The translations under genes and the position numbers were made by a program. A DNA stretch of 64,000 bases. It comes from Blastocladiella emersonii ATCC 22665. Its lineage: Eukaryota > Blastocladiomycota > Blastocladiomycetes > Blastocladiales > Blastocladiaceae. This document shows, one piece after another, positions 19,825-31,042 of this stretch. Within the stretch, counting starts at the first letter, position 1. Each line of letters begins with the position of its first letter. The notes under the pieces were generated by a model. The model was not told the origin of the DNA. It saw only the letters and a list, made by a program, of their open reading frames with translations, and searched no databases. The stretch covers positions 1,825,501 through 1,889,500 of the forward strand of contig JANHCV010000005.1 of NCBI GenBank assembly GCA_025594325.1, written 5' to 3'.

Positions 19825-22020
19825 ATGAAAGCAACTACACATGATGCAATGGAGCCCGCGGGGCAGTGTCCTGCGTTTTTACCGACCGAGCTTGCCATAG
19901 GCGTTCTTCAGCTCGCTACGCCACGCTCAGCTCTCGCGGCCGCCTCCTCGTCCCTCACGGCGGCTTCGCGTGACAACGAGACATTCTCATCGTGGATTCT
20001 TCACCTTGCTGCGCACCATCTCGCCCTCGCCGACGCGAGCCGAGACCATGACCCCTCCACGCTTCTTGCGTCTATGACCGCCTCTGGGCACGATCGCATC
20101 TTTACCGCAGTCGCGGCTCGACTGCTTGAACGTATCCCGGTCGCCCATTCGGAGATTTTTTCGAGGAGTTACGCGACTACTTCCCGGCCCGAGACCGGTC
20201 CCCGATCACGCACCCACTCATTGTATACACGCGGCTTCTGCTCCACGCAACGGCGCTCGGGCGGACCAAACTTGTGAAACGGGCACTTGATTGTGCGGCC
20301 GCCACCCGCCCCCAGCTTCTTGCGGCCCAATGTCCACTGTACGTGTGGAACTTGCTCGCGGATACTCCGAACGTCCGTTGGCTCGACTCAGACGCTTACA
20401 ACATGCCAGCCGTCCCGGTCACCTTTGGTGCTTTCCTTGGGTTCGTCGCTTGTGCTTTCTTCCAGCCCGATCCTCTCAAATTGCTCCTCGGCGATCCAAA
20501 GTACCACGCATGCGAGGCCACGGTGGCTGCCCTGCTAGGCGAAAAAAGCCCCTCACAAGCCGTTATTTATGGATTCTACCGCCGCGGAGGCGGGCTCATC
20601 GACACCGATTCTCAACTCGAGGAAGTTTTTGCCCTGGCGCTTGCCCACGCAGCCGATCTGCCTGTGTCCATTCGCAACACGTACGTTAACTTGGCTTTGC
20701 AAATGGGTCCGCACTGTTTTTTGTCGCTCCTTGGGCGGCTGCCGCGCCACGCCAAGTCTGCTCTTGCCGCAAACTCACCGCTCGCTGACGAGGAAAACGA
20801 CGACGATATCCGGACCAATCTGGCAAATTTTCTCATCGACTTTATTTCGCTTCCCAGCCTCGAGCTACTGATCGCGTGCGGACTCATGGACGAGCAACTT
20901 TGGCCTCACGCGCTCGCTGCTGCCGCTACGGTCAGTGACCACGCGGTCGTTTCGGCTATTCACATTCAAAGTCCCGGTGAGCAGTGGAAGCAGCTTCTCC
21001 TCGACGTTACGTGCAGTTTTGTTCATCCTGATCCCCGCGCGCGCACTGGTTAACACACGCGCGGCTGCGTGTAAAGCGTTCCGGCTCACGCTTCTCAACC
21101 ACGATACCTTTTTTCCTCTCGAGGAAGCCTCGGCACAACGAGTTCTTCACCTTGCGCTCCAAGTTGAATCCGACAGCGGGCTCAGCGTCGCTGACTTTGA
21201 GCGGCTGTACCGTGAGCTTGGCTCTAGCCCTAAGACTCGCTCCCTACTTGCCGGCGAGCTCATTGTGGACCCAATGCTGCTTTTGAAAATACTTGCTGTG
21301 CTGCCTGACAAGCAGCAAAGTGATGTACTCGTGCCATTGGACCCGCATGTCGCACGATTCATTGTTGCCATTGTGGCGAACCGAGCGACTCGCGCCATGG
21401 CACTCGACATGGTCCAGCACTTGTCTCTTCAAAGACTTGTGTTGCACGCCGTGTTCACGCATATTAGCTTGCGCGCGTCCTTGAGCTTGCTCGGCCTTCC
21501 TGGCCTTTCCGGGCTGACCTGCTGCACTGAGTGCCCGCTGGCTGCCCAGCAGGCGTTCCGCGACACCCTTGAGCTGCTGTTTGAGACGTTCGCCGTCGAC
21601 ACTGCTCGTTATCTCGAGAATCCGCCCCCTGACACGTGGCGCTGGATTTGCGAACTCGCCAAAGCGTCCGACAAGGGTCCGTGCGCGGATTCGCGCGCGT
21701 GTTCCTGTGACGGCCTGGCCACGGCGCAGCTCTATGCCAAGTCGCTCTTCAAGGCGGACCCGATTGTCGCTCTGGATCGCTTTATGGAGGTGGCGGGGAC
21801 CACGGGCGTCCCGTTGTCTGTCTGGCAGCGTCTGCCCGACGCCGCTGTCACTGACCCAGACCGCGGCTGGAAACTGCTTCTCGTGGTGGTCGGGCAGTGC
21901 AACGGAGCGGGTCCGATGATTAATCCGGTTCTTCGCCAATTTCGCCGAATCGCTCCACGTTTGGTTGGGGCACCCGGATCTCTTGAGACGTTCGCCAACG
22001 AGCTCGCTGCTGCTCTCTGA
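19825..22020 (+). pseudogene. Family-B gene, nearly complete, one frameshift in exon 1
   Basis: The start MKATTHDAMEPAG aligns with MDDTTLDAMEPP of the next gene; an upstream in-frame ATG exists at 19804. F-box-like residues: FLPTELAIGVLQLATPRSAL. A one-base shift at the T run near 20155-20160 separates ERIPVAHSEIF from EELRDYFPARDRSPITHPLI. The core is intact beyond it (LLADTPNVRWLDSD, FLGFVACAFFQPDPLKLLLG, IACGLMDEQLW). The usual intron follows LLLD (about 21006-21076), but the acceptor phase is off by one base, so this junction is uncertain. Exon 2 has the full C-terminal module: CTECPLAAQQAFRDTLELL, SCDGLATAQL, VWQRLPDAAVTD and RRIAPRLVG. If the T-run shift is a sequencing error, the gene would be almost intact. 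Confidence 0.65.
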
Positions 22021-22261
22021 TTTGTGATAAGCACCCCTCACGCGATGAGGTAATTTATCAATGTATTCTCATCTTCTTCGTGCCCGAAAGTGACCCATGT
22101 AATCCAAATTCCATGAAGGACGGCCACGAACCGCGTTGCGCCACTCAGCTGAGCTCGCGCCTGCGTCAGCTGATGCAAGCCATGCGGTTGTTCCGCCACG
22201 CCCTCAACGCCACTCCTCTCCGCGCTCCCTTGACTTGCCTCCGTCCACATGCAACAACACC

Positions 22262-24432
22262 ATGGATGACACAACACTTGATGCAATGGAGCCGCCGCAC
22301 CTGACTCTTGCAAGTTTACCCTTCGAGCTGGCCGTCCGCGTCATACAGTTTTCGGCAGTTCGCTCCGTCCCCGCAGCTACCACAGGGCTGCTTGCAACAG
22401 CTTCGCATGACCAATGCGCGCTCTTGTCTTGGACCTTTGCGGTTGCACTTCGCCATCTCGCCACTTCAGACGCGGACGACGAATACAAGCTGCACGGCCT
22501 CATGGACGTGGTAATGAACGACCCGATCCACAGCATGGTCATTGTCCAGGTTGGAGACCTTCTCTTGCGCCGGATCCCGAAGACAGTCACACTCCGCGCA
22601 GATATGGAAGAGTGGTTAAATGACTCAAGTCCGCGCAGCTGGTGTCCTCGCTCCAGCCGCCCTTTCGTTGACTTTATGCGACTGCTAGGCAAAGTTATAC
22701 ATCTCAATCGCCTTGAGCTCCTGGAGCGGCTCGTCGATCAAGCGACAAAACTTTGCCCACAGATGTTTGAGCTGCGCTTCTTCAAAGGCGAATGGGTGCA
22801 TCTAGCTGACGCGGATATTGAAGCCGACTGGACCGCACCTCCGCTTTTATCCCTGCCTCAATTTCTTTGCTTCATAGCATGCGCGTACGCCCGCGTCGAA
22901 CTGCTGCACTCGCTTTTGGGCGATCGCAAGTACCAGTTAAGCATGTCAGACCTTGTTGCGCTTTTATGTGCGGAAGGTCTGCCGTGACGATCGTCAATTC
23001 TTTACGTAATTCTATGGGGAGCCCAGCCCTGGATGATCCGATTGGCGACATCGTCTCTCTTGCTCTTTCGCATGCCGCTGAAAGGCCCGCCTGTATTCGT
23101 GCCCAGTATATTTCCTTGGTCGTGGAGTCCGGCCCGCGCTTAATTCGGCAATTTCTCATGCAACTTCCGCTTGAAGCCAAAGCAGCTCTCGCTCGCGAGC
23201 CACCGTTGCTTGACGATCAGTTTGGCTCCACGATTCGCGAGCAATTGGTTGAGCGTCTTAGCAAATGCCTTTCGCTCACAGAGCTCGATCTCCTGCAGTC
23301 GTGCGGCCTCATGGACAATCAGCTCTGGGGCATCGCGATTGCCATGGCGGTAGCCGAGGACGACCGCGAAATTATCGACCTCATCCGTTCCCGCTCGCCA
23401 GGACAGTGGAAGGATCTTATTCTCAATGGTGCGCCGATGTCTTTGAGGCGAGACAAATGCCAGTTTTGACGCGTCGATTGTAGGGTTTCGCGGGAGTTTT
23501 TTGGAGGTCTACGGAAAACCACCCACGCAACGACTGCTTCGCTTTGCACTCAAGGTTGACACATCTAGTGGTCTAACCATTGCCGATTTTGTGCGAGTCT
23601 TCGTTGGGCTGCCCAGCCACGTGTACAATTGCCTCCTCACTGGCGAGGACCTTGTGGCGGACCCTATGCACCTTCTGGCGCTTACAGCTGCACGCTGCGA
23701 TAGCGTCGACAACAAAGATTTTGACAAGCAGATTCCACCGTCCGATCTGTTTACGTGCGTGCTAATTGCAACCACTCTCAGCCCGTCGACCCGTAGCGGG
23801 GCGCTTGACTTGATCCAGCAATCTTCGCTTAGACGCGTCGTCCTCAAGACCATGGTTGAGCAGATAGGACGATTCCATCTCTATCCCTACGAGGAGAACA
23901 TCCCTACGAGGAGAACATCCCTGGCCTCACGTTCTGCATGCACTGCCCACTCGCCGGCCAACAGCTGTTTCGTGACACGCTTACCATTCTCTTTGACGCT
24001 CTCAACCCTTATGTTTGGAACTCATCCATGGGCCTTGGTAAACATCTGTGGCGCCGCCTCTGTGGCTGTATCGGTACCAATGCTTACCGGCCGGACTGCT
24101 CATGCGATCGACTCGCGACCGCTCGGCTGATTGCACAAAGGTTGCTTGAGGCGAGAGCATCCTCTATTTCCTACTCCATATTTTCCGAGGCTACCTCTGA
24201 GAAGGGGTATCTCCCGCTCTCCGTCTGGGAGCTCATCCCCGACGGCGTATTTGACAGCGGTTTCAGCAGCAAAGCAATGGCCGAGTTTGCTGTCGATTAC
24301 TCCCGGAAAACCGGTGCATCGCTGGACACCGTTGTTGAGATATTGCAGCGCGTAGCCCCTCGTTTGGTTGGAGCAACCAGGTTTACTGAATTGACCCAGC
24401 GTCCCCCGACTCGGCTGCCGATCGATCTCTAA
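22262..24432 (+). pseudogene. Family-B gene broken by an indel and a 17-bp duplication
   Basis: Starts MDDTTLDAMEPPHLTLASLP. The frame runs to a TGA at 22985; a one-base shift near 22975 restores the core (SAVTIVNSLRNSMGSPAL, then SCGLMDNQLWG). The intron at 23429-23483 (GTGCGC..TTGTAG) falls after KDLILNG and keeps frame, giving GFRGSFLEVYGKPPTQRLLR. A 17-bp tandem duplication (23885-23918) then shifts the frame between YPYEENIP and GLTFCMHCPLAGQQ. The rest reads through CSCDRLATARL and LPLSVWELIPDGVFD to 24432. Without the two shifts it would encode a normal B protein of about 710 residues. It lies 240 bp downstream of the previous B gene, in the same orientation. Confidence 0.75.
23885..23918 (+). 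repeat. 17-bp perfect tandem duplication causing a frameshift
   Basis: The unit CCCTACGAGGAGAACAT occurs twice in direct succession. Removing one copy restores the family reading frame into the CxxCPLAxQQ module. Confidence 0.9.
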
Positions 24433-24628
24433 GCTCGACCATTTCGCGATTGCATCGATCTCTCCTCGTATAGAATTAATGGTTTCGTTCCTAACTTCGC
24501 GAGAGCCGAAGCCTCTCTGCGGCCGCTGAACGGATCAGTCCCCCTTGGTCGCGCGAAGCCTCGCCGTAATAGAGCCGCCCGACTGAAGAAAAAATGCTGT
24601 GTAAAATTTGCAGAGCGAGGCGGGACAA

Positions 24629-24647
24629 GTGCGGGGCTTTGCCCAAG
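24629..24647 (+). repeat. 19-bp repeat, left arm
   Basis: Exact inverted match to 26475-26493. A third copy with a two-base insertion lies at 30780-30799 in the right-arm orientation. Confidence 0.7.
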
Positions 24648-26474
24648 CTATAGTGACCGCGACCTTGAAGCTCTCGTTTCGTCACATGACCCGATCACGT
24701 TGCTCCCGATGACATCACTCCCGTGTCGCGTTACGCCACTTCACTTCGGCCCTCGCTTCCGCTCTGTCCTCCTACCGTATGCTCCCCTCAATCAATGAAG
24801 CTGAGTTACTCCATGCAATGAATCTCATAAATCATGAAATCGACGGCGGGCTGGTCCCGTCTCTCCTGCAGCGCTTTGGGTGGCGCTCGCGCGGCGACGT
24901 GCTGTGCTCGACTCGACCGGTGACTTGAGTGTTCCGTTAGCATGGCTTTCGCACTCTGCTCTTGCGACTGCACGAGCGCTGCTTAGGCGAGCTCGCGAGC
25001 AGAGAGGCATGTCGCGAGACGCTTTCGCGTCGCCTGAGCTTGCAATATCTGGCGTCGCAAAGCGACCCCAGCTCGAAGTTGATGCTATTTGTGTTCTTAT
25101 TCTCTCTCTTGCGTCCATGTACTCGCTGTTCTTGCGTTACCGCCGCCGCCGCTGCACCGCCGTTGTGCCCGCCAGGCGTCGCGTCGCGTCTTGCTTCCTT
25201 GCCGCGGGACGTTGGGCTGAGCGAAGCGGTACGACGAAGTCGGTCGAACCCTTACGACGAGTAGCTACGCGGTATCCCTGCTTTGGTGGCGTGGGATGCG
25301 AACTTCATTACAAGCGGAGCGCGCATCTAGCTTTGCTCCGGCGCAAGCACGCGCGTCTCATCTGCTGTGCTGATGACCACTTCTGGGCCCGACCTCTGCC
25401 ACCTGCACGGCGGCGGCGGCGGAACGTGCGATCGATTCGCTAGAGCTCCTTGTCGAGCTCGGACGAGCTCTATTCTATGCGCGCCGCGAACCATCATTAC
25501 TTTCAACATCGTTGACAGGCTTCCCGTGCAAAATTTGTACAAGTCGACCACCGCGCAACTGGAGGCGAGCGTAAGTCGGCTGAGCAGGGAGGTCGTCGCG
25601 GGCGCGGTCGGGAGTGTCTCGTGTCGCTGTCAGCGACATGCCGTGGGCACCGTAACGCACGTCAATCCTTCGCGATCCTTCCACCGTAGGTCCGCTTCAT
25701 CCGAGCTCTCTTGTTCCGTGCCCAAGGAATCGAGCTCGCTCAAGGCCTCAATCTGGATCATAGCGTGCGACGCGAACGCCATCGTCGTCAGGTGCTTTCT
25801 TGGCGGAAAACCAACGCGTTGGTCGAGATCGAGTCGCCGCGCGCATTCGTTGTGCTTAGTTTATTCATGCCCTTCGCTCACGATTGCCAACTACTTCCAT
25901 ATCGGCTTGCCAAGAATACCAGCATTCTGTTGTGAGCGAGCGGCTCACCTCGACGCGTCCGTGACAAATCTGATCTAAGTTGCCTTGAGCGCGCTAGAGC
26001 TACGCGCTACGTGCGCGTATGCTGCAGTGAGGCGCTTTACAAGGTACTCGGCGCCCACAACCAAGGCGCGCTAGGGCTCCATCAAGAGGACCATCACCAA
26101 ATCGTGGCTGGCCGCGATTGTGCGCGCGTGAGCGCAGTTCGCTGCACAAGGAGTCGCTGCACAGGATGGAAAGGCGATCCGCCCGGAAGCCTCCAGCTTG
26201 CGCCGCTTCATCCGTAACCGACTTGATCTAGCCCATGAGCAGGAAGGCGAGCAAAAGCGAGAAGTAGGCGTGTCGGGACAGCTCCAACGCGCGGTACTGA
26301 CGCGTCGCGACCCATTCTCTCGTGTCCCTCCTTGTAACGCGGATCCGAAGCACGGTCTCAGCCAGCGCTACTACACCTGAAGCGAGTTCCGTGTGTTCCA
26401 CTTCATTTGTGCAGTTACTTGAATCACGCGTCGCGGACGCTTCAGTCGCGCCAGGTGATTGCAGCGAGAGGGCA

Positions 26475-26493
26475 CTTGGGCAAAGCCCCGCAC
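26475..26493 (-). repeat. 19-bp repeat, right arm
   Basis: Reverse complement of 24629-24647. The arms enclose 1.8 kb of unassigned sequence. Confidence 0.7.
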
Positions 26494-26758
26494 AGTTGAC
26501 ACCCGAACGGAGTGAGTGGTGGAGGTACTGGCAATTGGGAGACACGGAGCGTGCCGCGGGACGAAAAACGTGAGGCGCGTCGGGAGACAGTCTCCCGGGC
26601 GCGTGACTTTCAGCTGACCTCGCCGCGACGCGTCGCTCGGCGTCGCCCGCGCCCTCGCGCCGTTCGCCCCGCTTCCCCCTCAAGCTCTCCGCGCTCGATC
26701 GCCCCTCCCACTTTCTGCATTCACGGGCTCACGCAAGTAGACATCCACGACACACACC

Positions 26759-28751
26759 ATGCAATCGACTCCCAGCTTCACCATTGCGCATCCCCTCCTG
26801 CCGACTCCCACCTTCACCATTGCGCCGCCCGTCCTGCCGACTCCCACCTTCACCATTGCGCCGCCCGTCCTGCCGACTCCCTCCATCGCCATGGCGCAGC
26901 CCATCCAGTCGACTCCCACCACCACTCCTACCACCACCACCACCGTGGCGCAACCCAACCAGCCGCACGGCTACAAGCACTTCCCGATCCTCGTGGCCGA
27001 GGAGATCCTGCTGTACACGGTGGCGCTGCACAAGAAGTGCGGGATTCACGACCTCGAGTCGCTGCTGCAGTACTCGCGCGTCATGCTCCGCGGCGACATC
27101 CCGCGCGTGCATCGCGCCGTGCTTCTGTGCCTGTCGCGGCCCGTCGACATGGCCAAGATGACCGAGAAGGGTCTCGTCAAGTACCTCGGCATGCTCGCCG
27201 ACAACGGCATCAAGATGACCTGCTCGACCTCGGCCATGCGCAAGGCCATGTGGTTCCGCCACCTCGCCACCATCGAGTTCTGGCGCGACCGCGGCGGGCT
27301 CGCCATGGCCCAGCAGCTCATGCGCATCATCGGCAAGGCGTGCGCCCGCAGCACGGTCAAGCTCGGGCCCGACTTCTTTGAGCCGCGGGTACGTCTTTGT
27401 GCGCGTCATGTGGCACGAGCCGAGAACTTATGCGCATTCACGCTCGCTCCTGTAGACGACCTCGAAATCCCCGCCCGACGTGACCCAGAAGATCCTCGAC
27501 GCGTGCGCCGACTTCACGACCGGCAAGTCCAAGGAGGTCAAGCTGTCGTGCCTCGCCATGAACCGCGACTCGGTGTCCGTGTTCAACGCCGCCGTGGCCA
27601 ACGGCACCGACCCCGACGAGTCGCCGCTGTTGACACCACCGCCGCAGCACCAGCTCGCTAAGGTCGTGCTCGAGCACTGCACGATCGACGCGGAGCGGCT
27701 GCTCGCGTTCGAGTTCCCGGACTCGGTCGACAGCATCGAGCTGTCGTCGCACTGGCTCAAGTGGGTCCCCACGGAGCTGATTGGCTCGGTGGTGCATTGG
27801 CCCGCGGGTCTTCGCTCGCTGACGCTGACGGTCGTGTGGCTGCGGGAGCGGCTCGTCGAGTGCATGTTCCCGTCTGACGGCAGCGGGTCGCTCCTCCCGC
27901 CGCTCACGTCGCTGCGGATCGAGGATTGCGTCATGCAGAACCCCGAAGCGGCCCTCGCGCTCGCCAAGGGGCTCCCGCCCACGATCAAGTACCTGAGCCT
28001 GCGCGCCTCGGGCCTCAAGTCGCACATGCTCGCGGCCATGGTCCCGCACCTCCCGGCCTCGCTGCACACGCTCGACATTGGCGGCAACGACCTGTGCCTC
28101 AACAGCACAGCCGAGACCAAGCCGTGGATGCTGCCGGCCGGGCTCAAGTCCCTCTCGCTGCAAGCGTCCCGGCTCGACATTGGCGCGATCCGCGCGCTCG
28201 GCCCGGGTCTGCCGTGCGACCTCGAGCAGCTCGACCTCGGCTTCTGCACCATCAAGTCGTACCTCGAGAAGTACATGTTCCCGACCGACAAGTTCGGCCC
28301 GCAGATGGCCAACTTCTGGCGCACGACCCACGCACAGGTCACCGAGGAGCAGCTCCTCGCCTTCTCGTCGCTGCCGCGCGGCCTCAAGTACCTCAACCTG
28401 ATGGGCCATCCCGACACCCCGCTGACCGACATGGTATTCCGCGCGCTGTGCTTGTGGCTGCCGCGCGACATCGAGCGGCTCGCCATCGACGGGTTCGAAA
28501 ACACGCCGCGCGGGCTCAAGACCCTGCTGCCGAAGCTCCCGCCCAAGCTGTGGCAGCTCGACCTCGGCGCGACGTTCGTGAACATCGAGACCGCCAAGTC
28601 GCTCGTCGATCATGCGCCGGTGACGCTCAAGTCGCTCGTGGTCCGCCAGGCGGTCGTGGCCCCCGACGCCAAGGAGCACCTCGACAAGGCCCACGACCGG
28701 CCTACGCCGCCGCTGACCCAGTCTTTTGTGCGCGGGATCAAGTACGTTTGA
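26759..28751 (+). CDS. Leucine-rich-repeat protein, two exons, intact
   Basis: Exons 26759-27388 and 27456-28751 with an intron at 27389-27455 (GTACGT..CTGTAG) give 641 residues. The N-terminus is a Pro/Thr-rich repeat region (residues 4-65) encoded by 36-bp units. Residues about 70-200 form a helical domain (HKKCGIHDLESLLQYSRVML) that is also found in the fragment at 4641-5241. After residue 270 leucine-rich repeats with the pattern LPxxLxxLxLxxxxL dominate: LPPTIKYLSLRASGL, LPASLHTLDIGGNDL, LPAGLKSLSLQASRL, LPCDLEQLDLGFC, LPRGLKYLNLMG, LPPKLWQLDLGA. These form a curved protein-binding surface; the partner is unknown. There is no signal peptide or membrane segment, so it is likely cytosolic, possibly an adaptor. 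The start ATGCAATCG matches the MQ-type starts of neighbours. Confidence 0.85.
26768..26911 (+). repeat. 36-bp minisatellite, four units
   Basis: Units at 26768, 26804, 26840 and 26876. Units 2 and 3 are identical; 1 and 4 diverge. The encoded repeat is TPTFTIAPPVLP. Unit length is a multiple of three, so copy-number change would keep the frame. Confidence 0.85.
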
Positions 28752-29089
28752 GTTCATTCGACTATAAACTACAATTTGCATGAGTAAAAGTACAATCTGG
28801 TCCTCGATGAGTGATCTTCAAGTGGGAAGCGCGTCGCATCGTCGTCGCGTAACACCGCGCGCGTCTGGGCAGCTCGATGGTCTCTCAACCTTGCTTCAAG
28901 GTTCAAACTTGACGCCGCTGGTCTGCCTATAAGCATACATAGCGCGCTGAGGCTCACGTATCCGAGCATGCAAGAGCTGCTTTGCAAGTCAAGCCTGTGC
29001 GGAGGGCCGTCGTCGCGTTCGCACGCGCTGCGCCTTTCGAGCGCGAACCCACATCGGTCTCCGTCCAGCAGACGCTAACGTCAATCACA

Positions 29090-30472
29090 ATGGATCACTT
29101 GATGCAACATGAGAACATGGATCTCCGGCAGCCATCTCTTGCAGATTTACCCACAGAGTTGATCTTCCATGTGTTGCAGCTCGCGGAGTCGCGCTCGATC
29201 CTTGCGGCTACCTCCACGACTCTGTCCGCGGTTGCGCGCGACCATGCCGTTCTCACATCGTGGTCTCACACAGTTGCCTCTCGTCATCTCGCTGCCGCGG
29301 ACCTACGCTACCGCTACGACCTGTGCAATTTGGTAATCCGTCCGCTTCCTTGGCCACTGTCGAATCCGTATATGACTCAAACTCCTGCTCCGACGGAAGC
29401 CCCGACTCGAGCGGAAATCATCGAGAGAATTGGGATCATCTTGCTGCGCCGGACCCCCATTGGCGACTTGAATGACGCTCAGCTTCGAAAATGTATCGAT
29501 GAACGCTATCGGGTGGAAGAAGATTCCTCGGGGTTTTATCGCATTAAAGTAGGCGGCAAATCGTCCCCGAAGCACCCGTTAATCACGCTTCTCTGCATTC
29601 TCGTCAATGTTGCTGCATTTGGCAATGCGGAACTTTTGGTACAGCTCCTTCGCAAATTTATGCGCGCCCAGCCGTCGCTACTTCAGCTTCGCCTCTCGTT
29701 GCTGCACTGGGGCCTGATTGCTGAATCTGATCCGTTCGAATTGGTGGATGTAGTTAGCCGTAGCACTTTGTCCGCTGTTCCGCTCACAATTGCAGAGTTT
29801 CTCGGCTTTGTCGCATGTCTCTGCTTCCGCTTCGAAATCCTGGAGGTTCTTCTCGGTAACAAGGAATACCAGGCGAGCAAGTCGGCCGTGGTGGCACTGC
29901 TTCGCAACTCCAAACTTGCCGAAGGAGTCGCGCTAAATTATTCCACCTCCGACACAAGCCTCGGCGAAGTCGAAACCGACGTTGGCCGCAGCACGTCAGC
30001 CATCCTTTTGCTTGCCCTAGCGGACACGTCACGCTGGCCGGCCTCTCTCGCCGCCGAGTATATTTCCATCGCGGTCAGCTTGGGCCCCGACTCCTTGGTG
30101 TCGATCTTGGAAACTTTATCACCTCAAACTAGGTGGTTTCTCCTCCAAAACTCGCCGCTTGTCGACGATCTGTACGGCGAGTCCATTCGAAACGACCTGA
30201 TCGCACTGCTTCCTGAACTCAATAGTTCGGTGAACTTGATCCTGTTGCTTGGGCGATGCGGCCTCCTGGACAAGGATATCAGGCTTCACGTACTAACTAC
30301 AGCGGCCATGAGTGCACTGGATCGCAGGCTTGCGTTGCGCGAGCGACTGGCTTCAGATGCACACCACAAGGCGAAGCGTGGAATGTGTTATATGCTTATC
30401 AGAGGGCTCACAGGGATCGTCGTCGTCTGTTTTTGGCTGCCCCACTTGGTGATTTCGCTCTTCGACGAATGA
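29090..30472 (+). CDS. Family-A gene 1: F-box-like protein with C-terminal membrane segment, intact
   Basis: Intronless, 460 residues from MDHLMQHENMDLRQ. F-box-like helix: LADLPTELIFHVLQLAESRS (residues 18-37), then VARDHAVLTSWSH. The helical core carries the motifs shared with family B: PLITLLCILVNVAAFGNAEL, FLGFVACLCFRFEILEVLLG, SPLVDDLYGESIRNDLIAL and GRCGLLDKD. It ends in a hydrophobic stretch (LTGIVVVCFWLPHLVISLF), a likely tail anchor. The start carries CTTGATGCAA (29098-29107). It is the most divergent A copy and the only one lacking the upstream CACGTG/ACGCGT element. Function unknown; by analogy with F-box proteins it might recruit Skp1, but the F-box match is weak. The 338 bases upstream hold nothing recognisable. 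Confidence 0.75.
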   Translation: MDHLMQHENMDLRQPSLADLPTELIFHVLQLAESRSILAATSTTLSAVARDHAVLTSWSHTVASRHLAAADLRYRYDLCNLVIRPLPWPLSNPYMTQTPAPTEAPTRAEIIERIGIILLRRTPIGDLNDAQLRKCIDERYRVEEDSSGFYRIKVGGKSSPKHPLITLLCILVNVAAFGNAELLVQLLRKFMRAQPSLLQLRLSLLHWGLIAESDPFELVDVVSRSTLSAVPLTIAEFLGFVACLCFRFEILEVLLGNKEYQASKSAVVALLRNSKLAEGVALNYSTSDTSLGEVETDVGRSTSAILLLALADTSRWPASLAAEYISIAVSLGPDSLVSILETLSPQTRWFLLQNSPLVDDLYGESIRNDLIALLPELNSSVNLILLLGRCGLLDKDIRLHVLTTAAMSALDRRLALRERLASDAHHKAKRGMCYMLIRGLTGIVVVCFWLPHLVISLFDE

Positions 30473-30930
30473 AGAGCAAGCTGTCCCGCGCCGTGATTCT
30501 TCCAAGCATGTCTCTCTGCAGCGAGCCCCTGCAAAAAAAGGCCCTCGCACTCGCTATTTCGCGCCCCCATCCACGGAAAACACTTGGATTCTCATAATTT
30601 CATTCTGCGCTCGCCTCGGTTTGGCCAAACGAACAGGTTTCGCATTTAATTCCTCTGACTTTGGTCGGGAACGGCGTCGGGGTGCCGTCTGGCGACAAGA
30701 CGCATCAATTTAGTGGAACAAATAGCTATATCTTTGTCATGTGGTTGTTATAGGCCATGGATTCCTGCTCGACACGAGATGGGCAAAGCAGCCCCGCACA
30801 CTTTGACCTAATGCATTTCTCCCTGCTCCGCCGACCGCTATAACAATCCGCATTCCATGTTCAATCTTGTGTATGCTTCGTCTATCCGTGTCGCTCGATT
30901 TTCCTAGCCTCGGGTTCGCATCCGCGTTGC

Positions 30931-30963
30931 GACGCGTCGATCAAATCACGTGGTCAGGTGACC
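30931..30963 (+). promoter_or_regulatory. ACGCGT..ATCACGTG composite element upstream of A2
   Basis: 33 bases identical to 35966-35998 upstream of A5. On the minus strand it reads CACGTGAT-N7-ACGCGT. The CACGTG lies 91 bp upstream of the A2 start. Confidence 0.75.
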
Positions 30964-31042
30964 TGAGTGCGTAAGCGGCGCTTGCCGCTTGCGGCCGCGG
31001 AGGCTCGCGTCCTTTCTCCACCAACCGTAGCTCCCAGCACTC

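Larger units (their letters stand above)
24433..26758. other. 2.3 kb with no recognised gene; 19-bp inverted repeat pair
   Basis: The short frames at 24880-25443, 25367-25978 and (minus) 26228-26683 have no recognisable domain. The 19-mer GTGCGGGGCTTTGCCCAAG at 24629-24647 recurs in inverted orientation at 26475-26493. CTCCATGCAA at 24809 resembles the family start motif. Probably decayed sequence between the B and A arrays. Confidence 0.4.

Noticed and set aside
13845-24432. Family-B genes as ankyrin-repeat proteins
   Set aside because: Some helices have ankyrin-like spacing, but no clear G-x-TPLHxA motif occurs in any copy.
27428-28781. Two long minus-strand frames opposite the LRR gene
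   Set aside because: Shadows of a clearly coding plus-strand LRR exon; no domain pattern.
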